A stretch of 64,000 nucleotides of DNA from Prinsepia uniflora (lineage: Eukaryota > Streptophyta > Magnoliopsida > Rosales > Rosaceae). Within the stretch, counting starts at the first letter, position 1. Every line of letters starts with the position of its first letter. The stretch is from positions 15,425,816 to 15,489,815 of the forward strand of contig CM064875.1 in assembly GCA_032719365.1 (NCBI GenBank), written 5' to 3'. The notes below the pieces were generated by a model. That model did not search any database and was not told where the DNA came from. It saw only the letters and a list, made by a program, of their open reading frames with translations. This document shows, one piece after another, positions 1 through 10,870 of this stretch. Both the position numbers and the translations under genes were made by a program.

Positions 1-353
1 ACCATCCTCGGTCAACATACCCAAAACCCGATTACACACAAAGTCAACTATTCCCCCTAATTTACCCAAATTACGGTTATGCCCTCAACCTTCCGAACAT
101 CATAACTTCCTCCTCGGATGTCGGAATCGGGCGTGCCACCTGCCTACGGATTCGTGACGTCCTAAACTACGTCCTAGTCACCAGTCAAAGTCCATCCGAC
201 CACCCGAACTAAAGTCAACATTTTTGCCCAGGTCAGGGGCAAAATCGTCATTCTAAGCTTACGGACCTATCGGGACCACCTAACCACCAATAAACCTTAC
301 TAATCCCACCTTAATCACTATCTTAATCCCGGCTCTCGGGACGGGTTGTTACA
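1..353 (-). mobile_element. Terminal part of a large Ty3/gypsy-type LTR (E0), reverse orientation
   Basis: The segment ends in CGGGACGGGTTGTTACA, the reverse complement of the TGTAAC(A/G)ACCCGTCCCG start shared by every large LTR in the window. It closely resembles the last 340 bases of the solo LTR ending at 43034, including the module with GTGCCACCTGCCTACGGATT. It is therefore the 5' end of a - strand LTR whose remainder lies left of the window. The following PPT-like tract shows that this is the 3' LTR of an element. No coding capacity is seen. Confidence 0.75.
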
Positions 354-724
354 ATCTACCCACCTAAAATGAATTTCGTCCCCGAAATTCCACAGCTATT
401 CCCCAACACCTAGGGTCTCCTACCTGGTAAATAACAACCTCTCCTGGGTTTCCTGTCTATCATCTCCACCTTGGGTATTTCACTCCGTCCCTATCTACTG
501 TTACCACGACCAACTCTCTCTATGTAACAACTATCTGGTGTACGCAAGGGAACCTCTATGAACAGAGAACAAAGGTATTTTACAATACCTCATGTGGAAT
601 ACCCGCAGATAATCACAGAGCACATCCTCACGTATGACCCCACCTTTCCAAACCAACTCGGCTACTACATCGGCCACTATCGGAATAAATCTACAAAGTC
701 CTACAGAGCATTGGAATAAATCTA
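354..724 (-). mobile_element. Internal 3' end of element E0 next to its PPT
   Basis: Directly inside the LTR end lies a pyrimidine-rich tract on the + strand (a PPT on the - strand). It is followed by an inverted repeat GAATTTCG-tccc-CGAAATTC at 371-390, which recurs at the same place in the other large-LTR elements. The rest is unrecognised internal sequence. The right boundary is uncertain: Tat-lineage coding homology begins at about 725, so E0 was probably truncated or inserted there. No intact gene is visible. Confidence 0.5.
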
Positions 725-1321
725 CTACATCGACATGACTATTTTCGGAGCGCGGGATCCGTGTGATAGCATAACTGTGGAAATCACATAGGAGAGACTT
801 TTCCAATGCTCTGTATGCCGCCATGGAAGTGTCTTTGGCCTCATACTCGTCGTTGATCTGGTTGGCGATGAGCTGTGAATCGCTATATATTCTGATTTGT
901 TTTGCATCCATAGTTTTGGCAAGGCGGAGTCCCGCAAGAAGGGCCTCATACTCAGCGGCATTGTTTGAAGCTTTGAACAGAAAACGAAGGCGTATTCCAT
1001 TTGGACCATGTTCGGTGTGGTGAGGACAAGTCTGGCCCCGAACCCATTATGGTAGGCTGATCCGTCGACATAGAGGAGCCAAGTCGGCCGAGCAGGGTCA
1101 AACTGGGGGTTCTCCTCATCCAAAGTATGTGTTGTGGATGAAGGAAGAGCGGATGGGATGATCTCATGTGCGGCTGCCGCTGGAACGTAGGAGAATTTAG
1201 AAATAAAATCTACGACAGCTTGCCCTTTCTCAACTGTGCAGGGAGTGAAGGTGATGTCAAATTCGCTGAGTTCGATCGCCCATTTGAGTAACCGTTCCGA
1301 TGTTTCGGGCTTCTGGAGCAC
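725..1321 (-). pseudogene. Tat-lineage retrotransposon RNase H / archaeal-type RNase H (aRNH) remnant
   Basis: Read on the - strand, the sequence gives the end of the conventional RNase H/connection region (motif LLKWAIELSEFDI), then a second RNase H-like domain starting WLLYVDGSAYHNG. In a shifted frame at 725-911 this continues as IRIYSDSQLIANQIN...YRAL and ends IPRSENSHVDV. A second, archaeal-type RNase H after the first is characteristic of the Tat/Ogre lineage of Ty3/gypsy elements. At least one frameshift separates the two halves (about 911-1000), and downstream sequence including the integrase is missing because E0 sequence begins at about 725. It is a non-functional remnant. Confidence 0.75.
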
Positions 1322-2650
1322 CTACCGGAGTGGTCTGTCGGTCATGACAATGATGGAATGAGCCTGGAAGTAAGGTCGGAGCTTCCTGGAAGACATGATG
1401 AGGGAAAAGGCGAGCTTCTCTAGGTCAGAATACCTTGTCTCGGCGTCTTGCAAGGCCTTGCTGACGTAGTATACTGGTTGCAGAAGTGGAGAAAGATAGG
1501 TACATGTAGAGGGATTCGTCGTTGTCGGGTCTCGCCGGAACTTCCCAGAGCTGACTCCGAAGACGCACTTGGCTGGGTTCAACCTCATCCGGTATCTTTT
1601 AAGGACGTCAAACATTCGCGAGAGGTTGGGGATGTGCAGGTCAGCCGATTTACTCTTAACGAGAATGTCATCAACGTAGACCTCCATTGTTTTCCCTATC
1701 TGGTCTGTAAACATGAAGTTCACTAGGCGTTGGTAAGTGTCTCTCGCGTTCTTGAGTCCGAAAGGCATGACGTTATAGCAGTATAATCCCTGGTCTGTCC
1801 GGAAAGTTGTGTGTATTTGGTCTGTCGGGTGCATAAAAATTTGGTTGTAGCCCAAGTACGCATCCATGAAGCTTAGGTGCTCGGCCGTGGCGTTGACCAG
1901 TTGGGCTATCTTGGGTAGAGGGAAACTGTCCTTAGGGCAGGCCTTGTTTAGATCAGTGAAATCAATACACATTCGCCTTGCCCCAACGCAGGCGGCATAG
2001 ACGGCCTTGCGGACAAAATGAATGGTGTTGAGTTTGACGATTTCTGCCTTCATAGCCTTGGTTCTTTCTGCATCGTAGAGGCGACGCTTTTGTTCGACAG
2101 GCTTGTAAGAAGGATTGATACTGAGTCGGTGGCAGATAACATCAGTGGAGATGATAGGCATGTCGGCGAAGGACCAGGCGAAGACTTCAGAGTTATCCCT
2201 TAAAAAATGGATTAGCTGCGAGCTTAGATCGATGGAAAGGGTGGCTCCGATCTTTACCTTTCGATCTGCAAAGTTGTGGGAGAGTATGATCTCTTCGACT
2301 TCCTCAATGGGCTAAGAGTGTAGTGTTGTTGAATGGTCCCTGGGGTCTTCAATCGGCCCATCTTGTATTTTCTGTGCATCTTGAGGGTTGACGGGGTCAG
2401 GCTCAAATGGGGATTCGGTCAATGCCATAGTTTCTTTCGGTGGCTAGATCAGGGTGACAGAGTTGCATGCTCTTGCAGCCATTTGGTCTCCTCAGACTTG
2501 GCCAATCCCCATGGGGGTTGGAAATTTTACCAGAAGCAGGTGGGTGGAAACAACGGCTTTCATTTGGTTAAGTATTCCCCGTCTGAGAATGGTGTTTTAA
2601 GTCGCTGGGCAGTCGACCACCAGGAAAGGTGCAAGCACGGTTGCCCTCTG
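1322..2650 (-). pseudogene. Tat-lineage pol remnant: protease-RT linker, reverse transcriptase, start of RNase H
   Basis: On the - strand the frame reads through a conserved linker (FLVVDCPAT near 2640; IHFLRDNSEVFAWSFADMP near 2200) into a Ty3/gypsy reverse transcriptase. RT motifs are DFTDLNKACPKDSFPLP, LSFMDAYLGYNQI, VMPFGLKNARDTYQRLVN and the catalytic box EVYVDDILVKS. After the RT thumb (KCVFGVSSGKF) the sequence jumps directly to RNase H (PVYYVSKALQDAETRYSDLEKLA), so roughly 100 or more residues are deleted. In-frame stops occur upstream, for example near 2310 and in the 2480-2640 linker. The motif set and the neighbouring aRNH place it in the Tat lineage. No intact polyprotein remains. 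Confidence 0.85.
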
Positions 2651-3380
2651 CGGGTGTGATCCGAGGGAGAGTGGGAGGGTAACCATACCCCGACCACTCG
2701 GTGGCTGACCTGCCCCGACCACTCGGTGTCCCACCGGTGGGGTGGTTCCTAGGGGCATTTGTGCGCTGGACCGAGCTGGGTTGACCGCTCGTTGTCCCCG
2801 TAGGAAGACCTCGACGGCTGACCGCCTCGTCGCGAGTGGTCAGTCACATGTTGTAGCGGCCGAGCCAACTTGGTGGTACTCTCGCCCTCCTGAGATGAGT
2901 CGGTGAAGGGGATGAGAGCTTCCGAGGAAAAAGTTCAGTGACTGTTGTCTAGCGGGACCACTGAGCGATGATGTTTGCTCGGTGGTGATGGCTATTTCCT
3001 TCCTAGGGACGAGGGTCGGGTCTGTGAGATTGGTGGTCATTGACCGACCGGTTCCATCCTGCTCCCTCGCTTAGGGCGTCGCGGGTGTCACGGTAGATCG
3101 CAGTGTCGCTTGGTTGGTTGCCAGGGATGATCAGCATCCGAGCGTGTTTCTTGCTTGGTTCGGCATCTACTTGCCGCTTTTTACTTGGCTCGGCGATCGT
3201 GTGTACCCTCTCTTTCCCCGCCACTCGACGATTTCTTTCAGCACGCTCGGCCAACTCAGCCACCACCTTGTCGACCTCTTCTTTATCGAGGCGGCTCAGT
3301 GCCTAGAGAGTTCTGTCTGCGCGACCCGTAGCTGCTCGGCCACCTCAGCGTACCGATCATCGAGTGCCTGACATCTCGAC
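2651..3380 (-). pseudogene. Tat-lineage gag remnant, 3' portion
   Basis: Reading the - strand from 3380 gives an alpha-helical, charged segment (SRCQALDDRYAEVAEQL). After a stop and frame change near 3305 it continues as EVDKVVAELAERAERNRRV and then AIYRDTRDALSEGAGW. These resemble the helical N-terminal half of Tat-lineage Gag and match in order the gag start at 19625-19478. The E1 insertion separates the two pieces. The stretch to 2651 has no long frame and only about 0.7 kb separates gag from the protease-RT linker, so part of gag and protease appears to be deleted. Assignment rests on position and composition more than on diagnostic motifs. Confidence 0.5.
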
Positions 3381-6306
3381 TGTAACGACCCGTCCCGAAT
3401 TAGCAGGATTAATTAAGAATTAATGATGGATTAGCAAGACTAATCGGGGATTAGACGAGGATTAGCGGATGTTCAGGGCAAAAGGACGAATTTTCCCCTA
3501 AAATGGGCAAAATGTTGACTTTTCGTTTGGACGGTCAAATGGACTTTGGCCAATGACTGTGACGTAGTTCGGGACTCATGAGTTCATAGACACGTGGCAC
3601 GTTCGATTCCGACATCCGTGGAAGAAGTTGTGACGATCACAAGATCGGGGGCATTTTGGTAATTTGGTTGAATAGGGGCCAATAGCTGACTTTTGACTTG
3701 GGAGGTCAGATGGCCAAGGGGCAAGGACCGTTACGTAGATCAGGATAATACGAATCCCTAGACAAGCGGCATGTCGAATTCGGACGTCCGACGACAAAGT
3801 TACGGTTCACGGAAGTTCGAACGTACTATTGCATGTTTTACGAGACGAAAACTTTTGGCAACAAGTGGGGCCCAGATATTATTGGACAGGCCCAATGGAT
3901 GAGTGACAAGTGTCACCCATCCATTGTCCATCCAAACCAACTCATGCATATCCCTTCCCTTTCATCAATCATTTTTCCATCCACCCAAACCCAAACCCAA
4001 TCAACCTTGCACCCCAAATCCAAACCCTTGACCCTTTGATCATTTGTGAGACCCAAGAGGATGAGTGAGGACCAGATGGTGATGGTGACCGGCCAAGGGA
4101 GCGCCGCCGTGGACGGCAGAGGACACCTCGAACCCAAGGTATCGATTTTAACCGATTTTCACCATTTTTCAATTCTAGTTATTATGGGCCATTTTGGGTG
4201 ATTTTAATGAGTTAAATAGGTTTCTAAGGTCGTGTTAGGATTTTTTTGAGAGAGGTTGGAGGTTGAGAAACCCCTGGGAAAACTTTAGAAAAACTGGACC
4301 GTGAGAACAAGGTTGGACCGGTCGGGTTTTGAGAGTTTTAGGTGGTTTCAATTATGTAGTTAGGTTCCAATGATTAAATTATGAGGATTGGAATTGATTA
4401 GGAGGAAAACGGAGGAAGATTGGACCGTGTATGGAGCTGGACCAGTCACGCTGGTCCAAGTTGTAGTCCGGAACCGAACCGGCCGGTCTGAACCAGCCAG
4501 AGGTTGAAGATGAAGTACAGTAGCCGGCGCGTGAGGCCCACGCACAGGCCAATCCCAGGGCGCTTGACGGAGCGTGGCAGGGAATCTGGGGAAAGTTTCA
4601 ACATGTCAAATCATTTATTCGATGTAGCGAACATTTTGGGAATGGTTTCGAGTCGATCGGACATCGTCTCAATATAGTTCGGCCTGTCCGAAGGTTTCCG
4701 TGCGCGTTTAAAAATAGTTAAAAATCCCGAAAAATTAGGGGGCTTTAGTGAGGGGTTAATTAAGTAGTTAGTAACCCTCTAAAGTTATTTGGACAGGTTT
4801 GGAAGTCCCGGAGACGACGGTTGACCCGGGAGAGCCGTATTGCACGCGTATCGAGACGGCAACGTGGATGGTCTGTGAGTGGACTTTATTTCTAAAATGG
4901 TTTTGAAACGGTAAGACCGGGCATGAGACCCATTTGGATTTGGTTTTGACTCGGGCATGAGACCCATTTGGATTTGGTTTTGACTCGGGCATGAGACCCT
5001 ATTGATGACCCGTAGGTCTGAGTAGTGGTCGTGATGGATGATGTGTGCACCGTGACGAACAACGTGACTCTCGCCTCCGGATTGGGATGCGTTCCTTCTG
5101 GAGAGGTCACGATGCACGTCCCGTTATTGAGCAGCCACTAGAGACTCGATTTCGGAGTGCTAACGATTTAGAGGATCGATCGGTGACGGGTGCACCATGG
5201 TCTCGAGATGGTCGCGGCAGTGATGTGTTCACGGCTACATACCCGGATTAATAGCGGTTCTGGATTGATGGTTGCACGCATCGCTATGATCGGGATCGTG
5301 ACTGACCCTGCGATATCGGGCTCGATGCCCCGTTGATTTACGAGTTTGGGATCGACGTCCAGTTATTATGAAATCGGGCTAGAGGCCCTATTGAGTCTTA
5401 TGTTTGGGCTGAAGGCCCAGTTGATGTGTGTTATCGGGCATGAGTCTCATTTTTATGGTTTTGCTATACGAGTATGTATATACCCTCCTTATGAGCTTAT
5501 TGATTGGTCTCCTCCAGTCGTCGACCTAGAGAGTCACGATCCACAGACTAGAGTGGGTATCCCCATAGGGATCCCGTTCCAGGAGTGGGCGTTACGTTGT
5601 GGTCCCGGACCAGATTCTAGAGAGATGATCGGACTAGGTCCGAAGATGAGCCTCCCAGATGGAGAATTTCTGGGAGAAGACTCGGAGTGAGACCCCGAGT
5701 AGTATGCATACTTATATATATAGAGACATCGTGACTATATTGGGGATGTGTTCCCTAGGGGCTGTGTGGCCCGAGTTGGCATCTTCTCCGGAAGTGCCTA
5801 GGATGGGTTATATATGTATATATGTATATGTGTATGAGATTTCACTGAGATGGCGTTGGGCTGAGATCCTTATGAGATGGTTTTGGGACGAGTTCCCACG
5901 TGTTTTGGCTTGGGCAAAGGTCCCATGTATTGATTTACGGATTTCGGGCCAAGACCCAAATGGTTTTATGGTTCATGACGGTTTATGGGGACCGGGCATG
6001 AACCCTAGAAATGGTTTTCGAATGCATGCATATGTTTTTAATGAAGGGCATAAAGGTCTTTTATGAAAATGTTTTATAAAATATTTGTTTTGTCCACTCA
6101 CAGCTTTGTGTTTTGAATGCCCTTCAGGTTGATTGCGGATGCGGTTGTAGTAGAGTGAAGACATCGCATTCCTCCTCCGGATCCTGGCGCACTCTGATAG
6201 CCCCGGTTGGGCAAAGGACAGAAATATCTCTGGCTTGACACTTCGTGTCAGATAGGAGCCGGCACGTCCCACGTTAATCCCGAGGGATTTGGGACGGGTC
6301 CTGTCA
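3381..6306 (+). repeat. E1 left (5') LTR, 2926 bp
   Basis: It has TG...CA termini. It contains two copies of a module of about 180 bp (within about 3500-3820), a near-perfect palindrome at 3897-3922, a G/C-rich block near 4500-4570, and arrays of short hairpins of the form GGGC-loop-GCCC at 4914-5008, 5298-5460 and about 5850-6010. Its sequence matches the right LTR pieces closely along most of its length. The right copy has an extra stretch at about 17932-18070 that is missing here near 4894. ORFs read from it (for example 5346-6066) are chance frames conserved only because the LTR DNA is conserved. Confidence 0.88.
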
Positions 6307-9300
6307 AGTTGGTATCAGAGCGTGGTTGGCTCATTTGATACCCATGGTAGTCTGATACCACTTAGTATCAGAGCATAGTGTGCGCACAGGTCGAGGATGT
6401 GATGTCTCTCCAAAAGTAACAACCCATCATCAACCTTACTAGTACGAGGATTTGGTCGAATCGACCCTAGTTCGTGTATGTTTGACACGTGATACGATCG
6501 TGTGAGGTCAGTTTGGCAGAGGAAGCCGTGTTTTCCGAGAGGTTGGAACCTCGAGTAGGATCGTTATCCGTGCGAATCTGACTACTTCAAGTCCCATAGT
6601 TACTGGGATAGGATCTTGTGAATCAATAGACGCAGTAGGACGACCTGAGAGTCGGGACCACCGAGGCGTCATGACGGACGTGGAACGGAGCATAGTGAAA
6701 TCCGTGGAGGTCGGACGTTGGGATCGTCCATGATGGAACCGCAAGTATCGAGATCGTGCTGCTCAGAGCAGTCAGATGCGCTAGGACTTTAGTTGAGGCA
6801 GGTTGGAATAGGACCGTCGATCCTAGTTGGCGAAAGCTTCCACGTTTAGAGGTGTCGAATCCCGGAGGGATGTCGACTGGCAGGAGATGCCGGAGTAGTT
6901 GTGGTGTGATGTGATAGGATACGATTGCAACGTCTAGCCATTGTGTAGTGTTAGGCATAGAGTATGGCCAAGTTCTTGTGGAAGCCAGCGGTTGAGAGTC
7001 GTAGGGTTACGAGAAGACGAGGTCCTCAGGTTGTGGTTACTGGTTGTTGGGATACCAGTATCGAAGATCCTTCAGAGTCGAGGAAAGGGATCACTCGAGA
7101 TGGGTATGCTGCAGAGAGCAGCCAGGTTGTGTTAACCCTAGTCGGTGATTGGTTGGACGAGTTACCAGGAGTGTGGTGCTTGTCAATCGGAGTCCAAGGT
7201 AGACCGATCGGTGGATGTTACATGTGGATTGGTTGGTACCGGCGGTGAGTTGACCGCATGGTTTTGGAGTCTCAATAGCAGAGTCCTTCTGAGATCGATC
7301 TACACGAGGTTGTGGCAACTATTAATGGACGTAGTCGAGTCATATCGAGTTGGATAGACTCAGGTTTTCGTGACGACAATACGAGGGTACGTGGATGACG
7401 CACGGTACGAGCAGTGGTTTGGGGAGTTGGCTCGGTCAAGACTGAGTACGATTACAGAAGAAGATGAGCTTCGTAGTTGGTCAGTGTGCCACGCTACCTT
7501 GTGAGGTAACAGATAGAAGTGGTGATTGCTCGACAGAAGTGAGGTTTTAGGATTGGTTTGATTTGCACACCGTGTGGCGGTGATGCGATGACGTTAGCGA
7601 GAAGAGACGACGAGCCACGAGCTGAGGATAGCTCGGTCGTGATGTGTTCATGGTAAGGTTCTACCATTACGCGACGAGAAGGATTCATCGGATAATATGA
7701 ATTGGGCTTAGCAATTGCGTGGAGATGGTTTGGTTTACTGTGGTTGACCATACCTCCTGAGTTTCATGTACGCTGTTTGAGGAGAACCTGATAGTGAGAA
7801 ATAGAATGGGTAATTACAGTAGTTGTCATTGGTCGGAAGGAATGGATAATGTAAGGTTTTTCATGAGGATTAGTGACCGGAGGTTTGGGCAGTACACAGA
7901 GAGTTGTCTGCAGATCACAACAGGAGGCTGTTGTGACCCTGTAGTCGGGTGGCACATCGGATTAGGATGAATTGACATCCTTTTGGATGTGCATATATGG
8001 TCATAAACAGATAGACGAATTGGATTGTTTGCGGACATGTGAATGATGTCTGAGTGAGTTGATATGACCGAGTTGCTAGTCATGCCATAGCGTAGTAGTC
8101 GTGCGAGTTCGATGGGCACTGAACGGGACAGAGAGAATCCCGAGTGGCTCGGTGCGGGATATACGCTATACCTGCATTGGTGACAGGTACCCTAGATCGT
8201 TGCGAACGGACGATACGAGTGTTAGGTGCTGGATTGGGATCCCATAAGGATTGGGACATGTGAATTAGGTTACTGACGTGAACGGTAAGGGGAGAAGCTG
8301 AAGGGAATCACTGGAAGTGTTTAGTTCTGAAGGAAAGATTAAGCATTACAGTAATTATCATAGAATACTCTTAGTCGGGGAAGAAGGACTTCTAGCTCAG
8401 GAAAAGAAACAGTTGGAAGCACGCTCATTTCCAACATGGTTGCAACTACTCTCGACTTAGAGGCCGGGGAATGAGACTTCTCGTTTTTTGCTCTTTAGCA
8501 GATAGTGCTGAGTACCAGAGGATGACTTGGATAACTTTGATGTCATCATCTTCAACTTTCCTCATGTGGATTGATGAGGAAGGAGACGACAGTGATGTCA
8601 AATTGGAGATCAGATGATTCTTGGTGTCACTTCTAGTGATGTGACATGTGAGTACCCAAGACGAGACAGATCGAGTAACGTGAGGATGTTCGAGATGACA
8701 GAAGTGATTGTGACGACCGTGAGGTGTTCAGACCGAGGTCTGGTCGTCATTGAAGTGAGTACCCTTGTTGATTATGCTAAGCTAGGAGCAGAAGAGAACT
8801 TTTAAGCATCCCTTAGCATAGTTGGTGAGATGACAGAGTTTGGAAGTGAGAATAAGGTGACATGAGAACGATTGGAATCAATCAAGAAGAGATGAATAGC
8901 CGATGCCTCGAGATGGAACTGAGAATAGAGATTATGTTGGATTGAGGCTGGCTCGTGACGCACGATGGAACATCGAACCAATGAGTACTATGATTGGATG
9001 TGTTCCGACATATTGGTATAGTGACTAGACATCGAATGCGGTGTGCTTGAGCAGAGTTGACAGAGAGGGTTCAGATAGTTGGTGATCCGAGAGCTCAGGG
9101 CCGTGTGGGCCGGTGGAACCCTAGTGCTTGTTTGTGTTTTCTGCTGAGACAAGTATTCGATTGGATTTCGTGTACACCCGGATGGGTGAGACGCCGATTG
9201 TGAATCGACAGGATGAGTAATAAGATGGTTAGGACTTGAGGTGAGTCTAGATGGCAGCGGATATCGCTGAGTGATGTGAGATACGATACAACACGAGGAC

Positions 9301-9789
9301 TCGAGAGCGAGTCGAGATCAGAGGGTGCAGCGAGAGCACAGTGGAACCGAGCGCTACCGATTAGACACGAGTACGCTTGTGGACTTAGTGATAGTGACGA
9401 AAGTTGTGTATCGCTCCGTGGGAGCAGTGAGGATAGTTGTCGAATCAGATTTCTGATTAGGACATCAGTTCCAATTGTCAGATGAGAAGAACCATCAGAC
9501 TAAAAAGTCCACTTGATGGTAACTGGTAGGTTGGAACATGTTAGGAAGTTATACTATGAGGATCTGAAATCAACTTAGTATAACTAACCTGTCAGAGTGG
9601 CTTCGTGAGAGTTACGTGGGAGCGGTGGAGGCTCCGGTGACCACAAATACCGACGAGTACGGCATAGTGACGGAAGTGTAATTGTACACGAGAGTGGCCG
9701 TGTACGGGGACACGATTGAATTTCCACAGTTGGTTGTCGAAATCGGGTCAGTTTGAATTTCGAGGACGAAATTCTTTAAGGGGGAAGAT
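6307..9789 (+). mobile_element. E1 internal region, non-coding
   Basis: This 3.5-kb interior lacks any recognisable gag, protease, RT or integrase, and no long ORF is open in either strand. It has a PBS at its start and, at its end, the inverted repeat GAATTTCG-AGGA-CGAAATTC (9755-9774) followed by the PPT. It appears related to the interiors of E2 (reverse complement of 14011-16981) and E5 (32994-about 35735). This is what is expected of a LARD-type element that keeps only cis-acting sequences. Confidence 0.75.
6310..6321 (+). other. E1 primer-binding site (initiator tRNA-Met type)
   Basis: TGGTATCAGAGC lies three bases after the LTR end and is complementary to the 3' end of plant initiator tRNA-Met. 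A degenerate second copy (TAGTATCAGAGC) follows near 6364. Confidence 0.85.
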
Positions 9790-10870
9790 TGTAACAACCC
9801 GTCCCGAATTAGCTGGATTAATTAAGGATTAATGACGGATTAGCGAGACTAATCAGGGATTAGACGAGGATTAGCGAACGTTCAGGGCAAATGGACGATT
9901 TTGCCCTTGGAATGGGCAAAATGTTGACTTTTCGTTCAGATGGTCAAATGGACTTTGGCCGATGACTGTGATATAGTTCGGGACGTCATGAGTTCATAGA
10001 CACGTGGCACGTTCGATTCCGACATCCGTGGAAGAAGTTGTGATGATCAGAAGATCGGGTGCATTTTGGTAATTTGGTTGAATAGGGGTTAATAGTTGAC
10101 TTTTGACCCGGGAGGTCAGATGGCCGAAGGTCGAGGACCGTTACGTAGATCGGGAGGATACGAATCCATAGACAAGCGGCACGTCGAATTTGGATGTCCG
10201 ACGACAAAATTACGGTTCACGGAAGTTCGAACGTACTATTGCACGTTTTACGAGACAGAAACTTTTGGCAGCAAGTGGGGCCCAGATATTATTGGACAGG
10301 CTCAATGGATGAGTAACAAGTGTCACCCATCCATTGCCCATCCAAACCAACTCATGCATATCCCTTCCCTTTCATCGATCATTTTTCCATCCACCCAAAC
10401 CCAAACCCGATCAACCTTGCACCCCAAATCCAAACCCTTGACCCTTTGATCATTTGTGAGACCCAAGAGGATGAGTGAGGACCAGATGGTGACGGTGACC
10501 GGCCAAGGGAGCGCCTCCGTGGACGGCGGAGGACACCTCGAACCCAAGGTATCGGTTTTAACCGATTTTCACCATTTTTCAATTCTAGTTAATATGGGCC
10601 ATTTTGGGTGATTTTAATGAGTTAAATAGGTTGCTAGGGTCGTGTTAGGATGTTTTTTAGAGAGGTTGGAGGTTGAGAAACCCCTGGGAAAACTTTAGAA
10701 AAACTGGACCGTGAGAACAAGGTTGGACCGGTCGGGTTTTGAGGGTTTTAGGTGTTTCAATTGTGTAGTTAGGTTACTAGGATTAAATTAGGAGGATTGG
10801 AATTGATTAGGAGGAAAACAGACGAAGATTGGACCGTGTATGGAGCTGGATCGGTCACGTCGGTCCAAGT
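9790..10870 (+). repeat. E1 right (3') LTR, first part
   Basis: The segment starts TGTAACAACCCGTCCCG directly after the PPT and parallels 3381-about 4460, including the palindrome at 10307-10332. It is broken at GGTCCAAGT by E2. The matching uninterrupted sequence is present in the left LTR near 4455-4480. Confidence 0.88.

Noticed and set aside
5346..6066. Overlapping + strand ORFs of 114 and 135 codons, repeated at 18534-19236
   Set aside because: They lie inside the two E1 LTR copies, carry no known domain and are conserved only because the LTR DNA is conserved. The hairpin arrays and low-complexity TATATG tract give the translated repeats.
6310..6380. tRNA-like GGTATCAGAG...CTGATACCA stretch
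   Set aside because: It is the PBS with a degenerate second copy. No cloverleaf can be formed and no tRNA gene boxes are visible.
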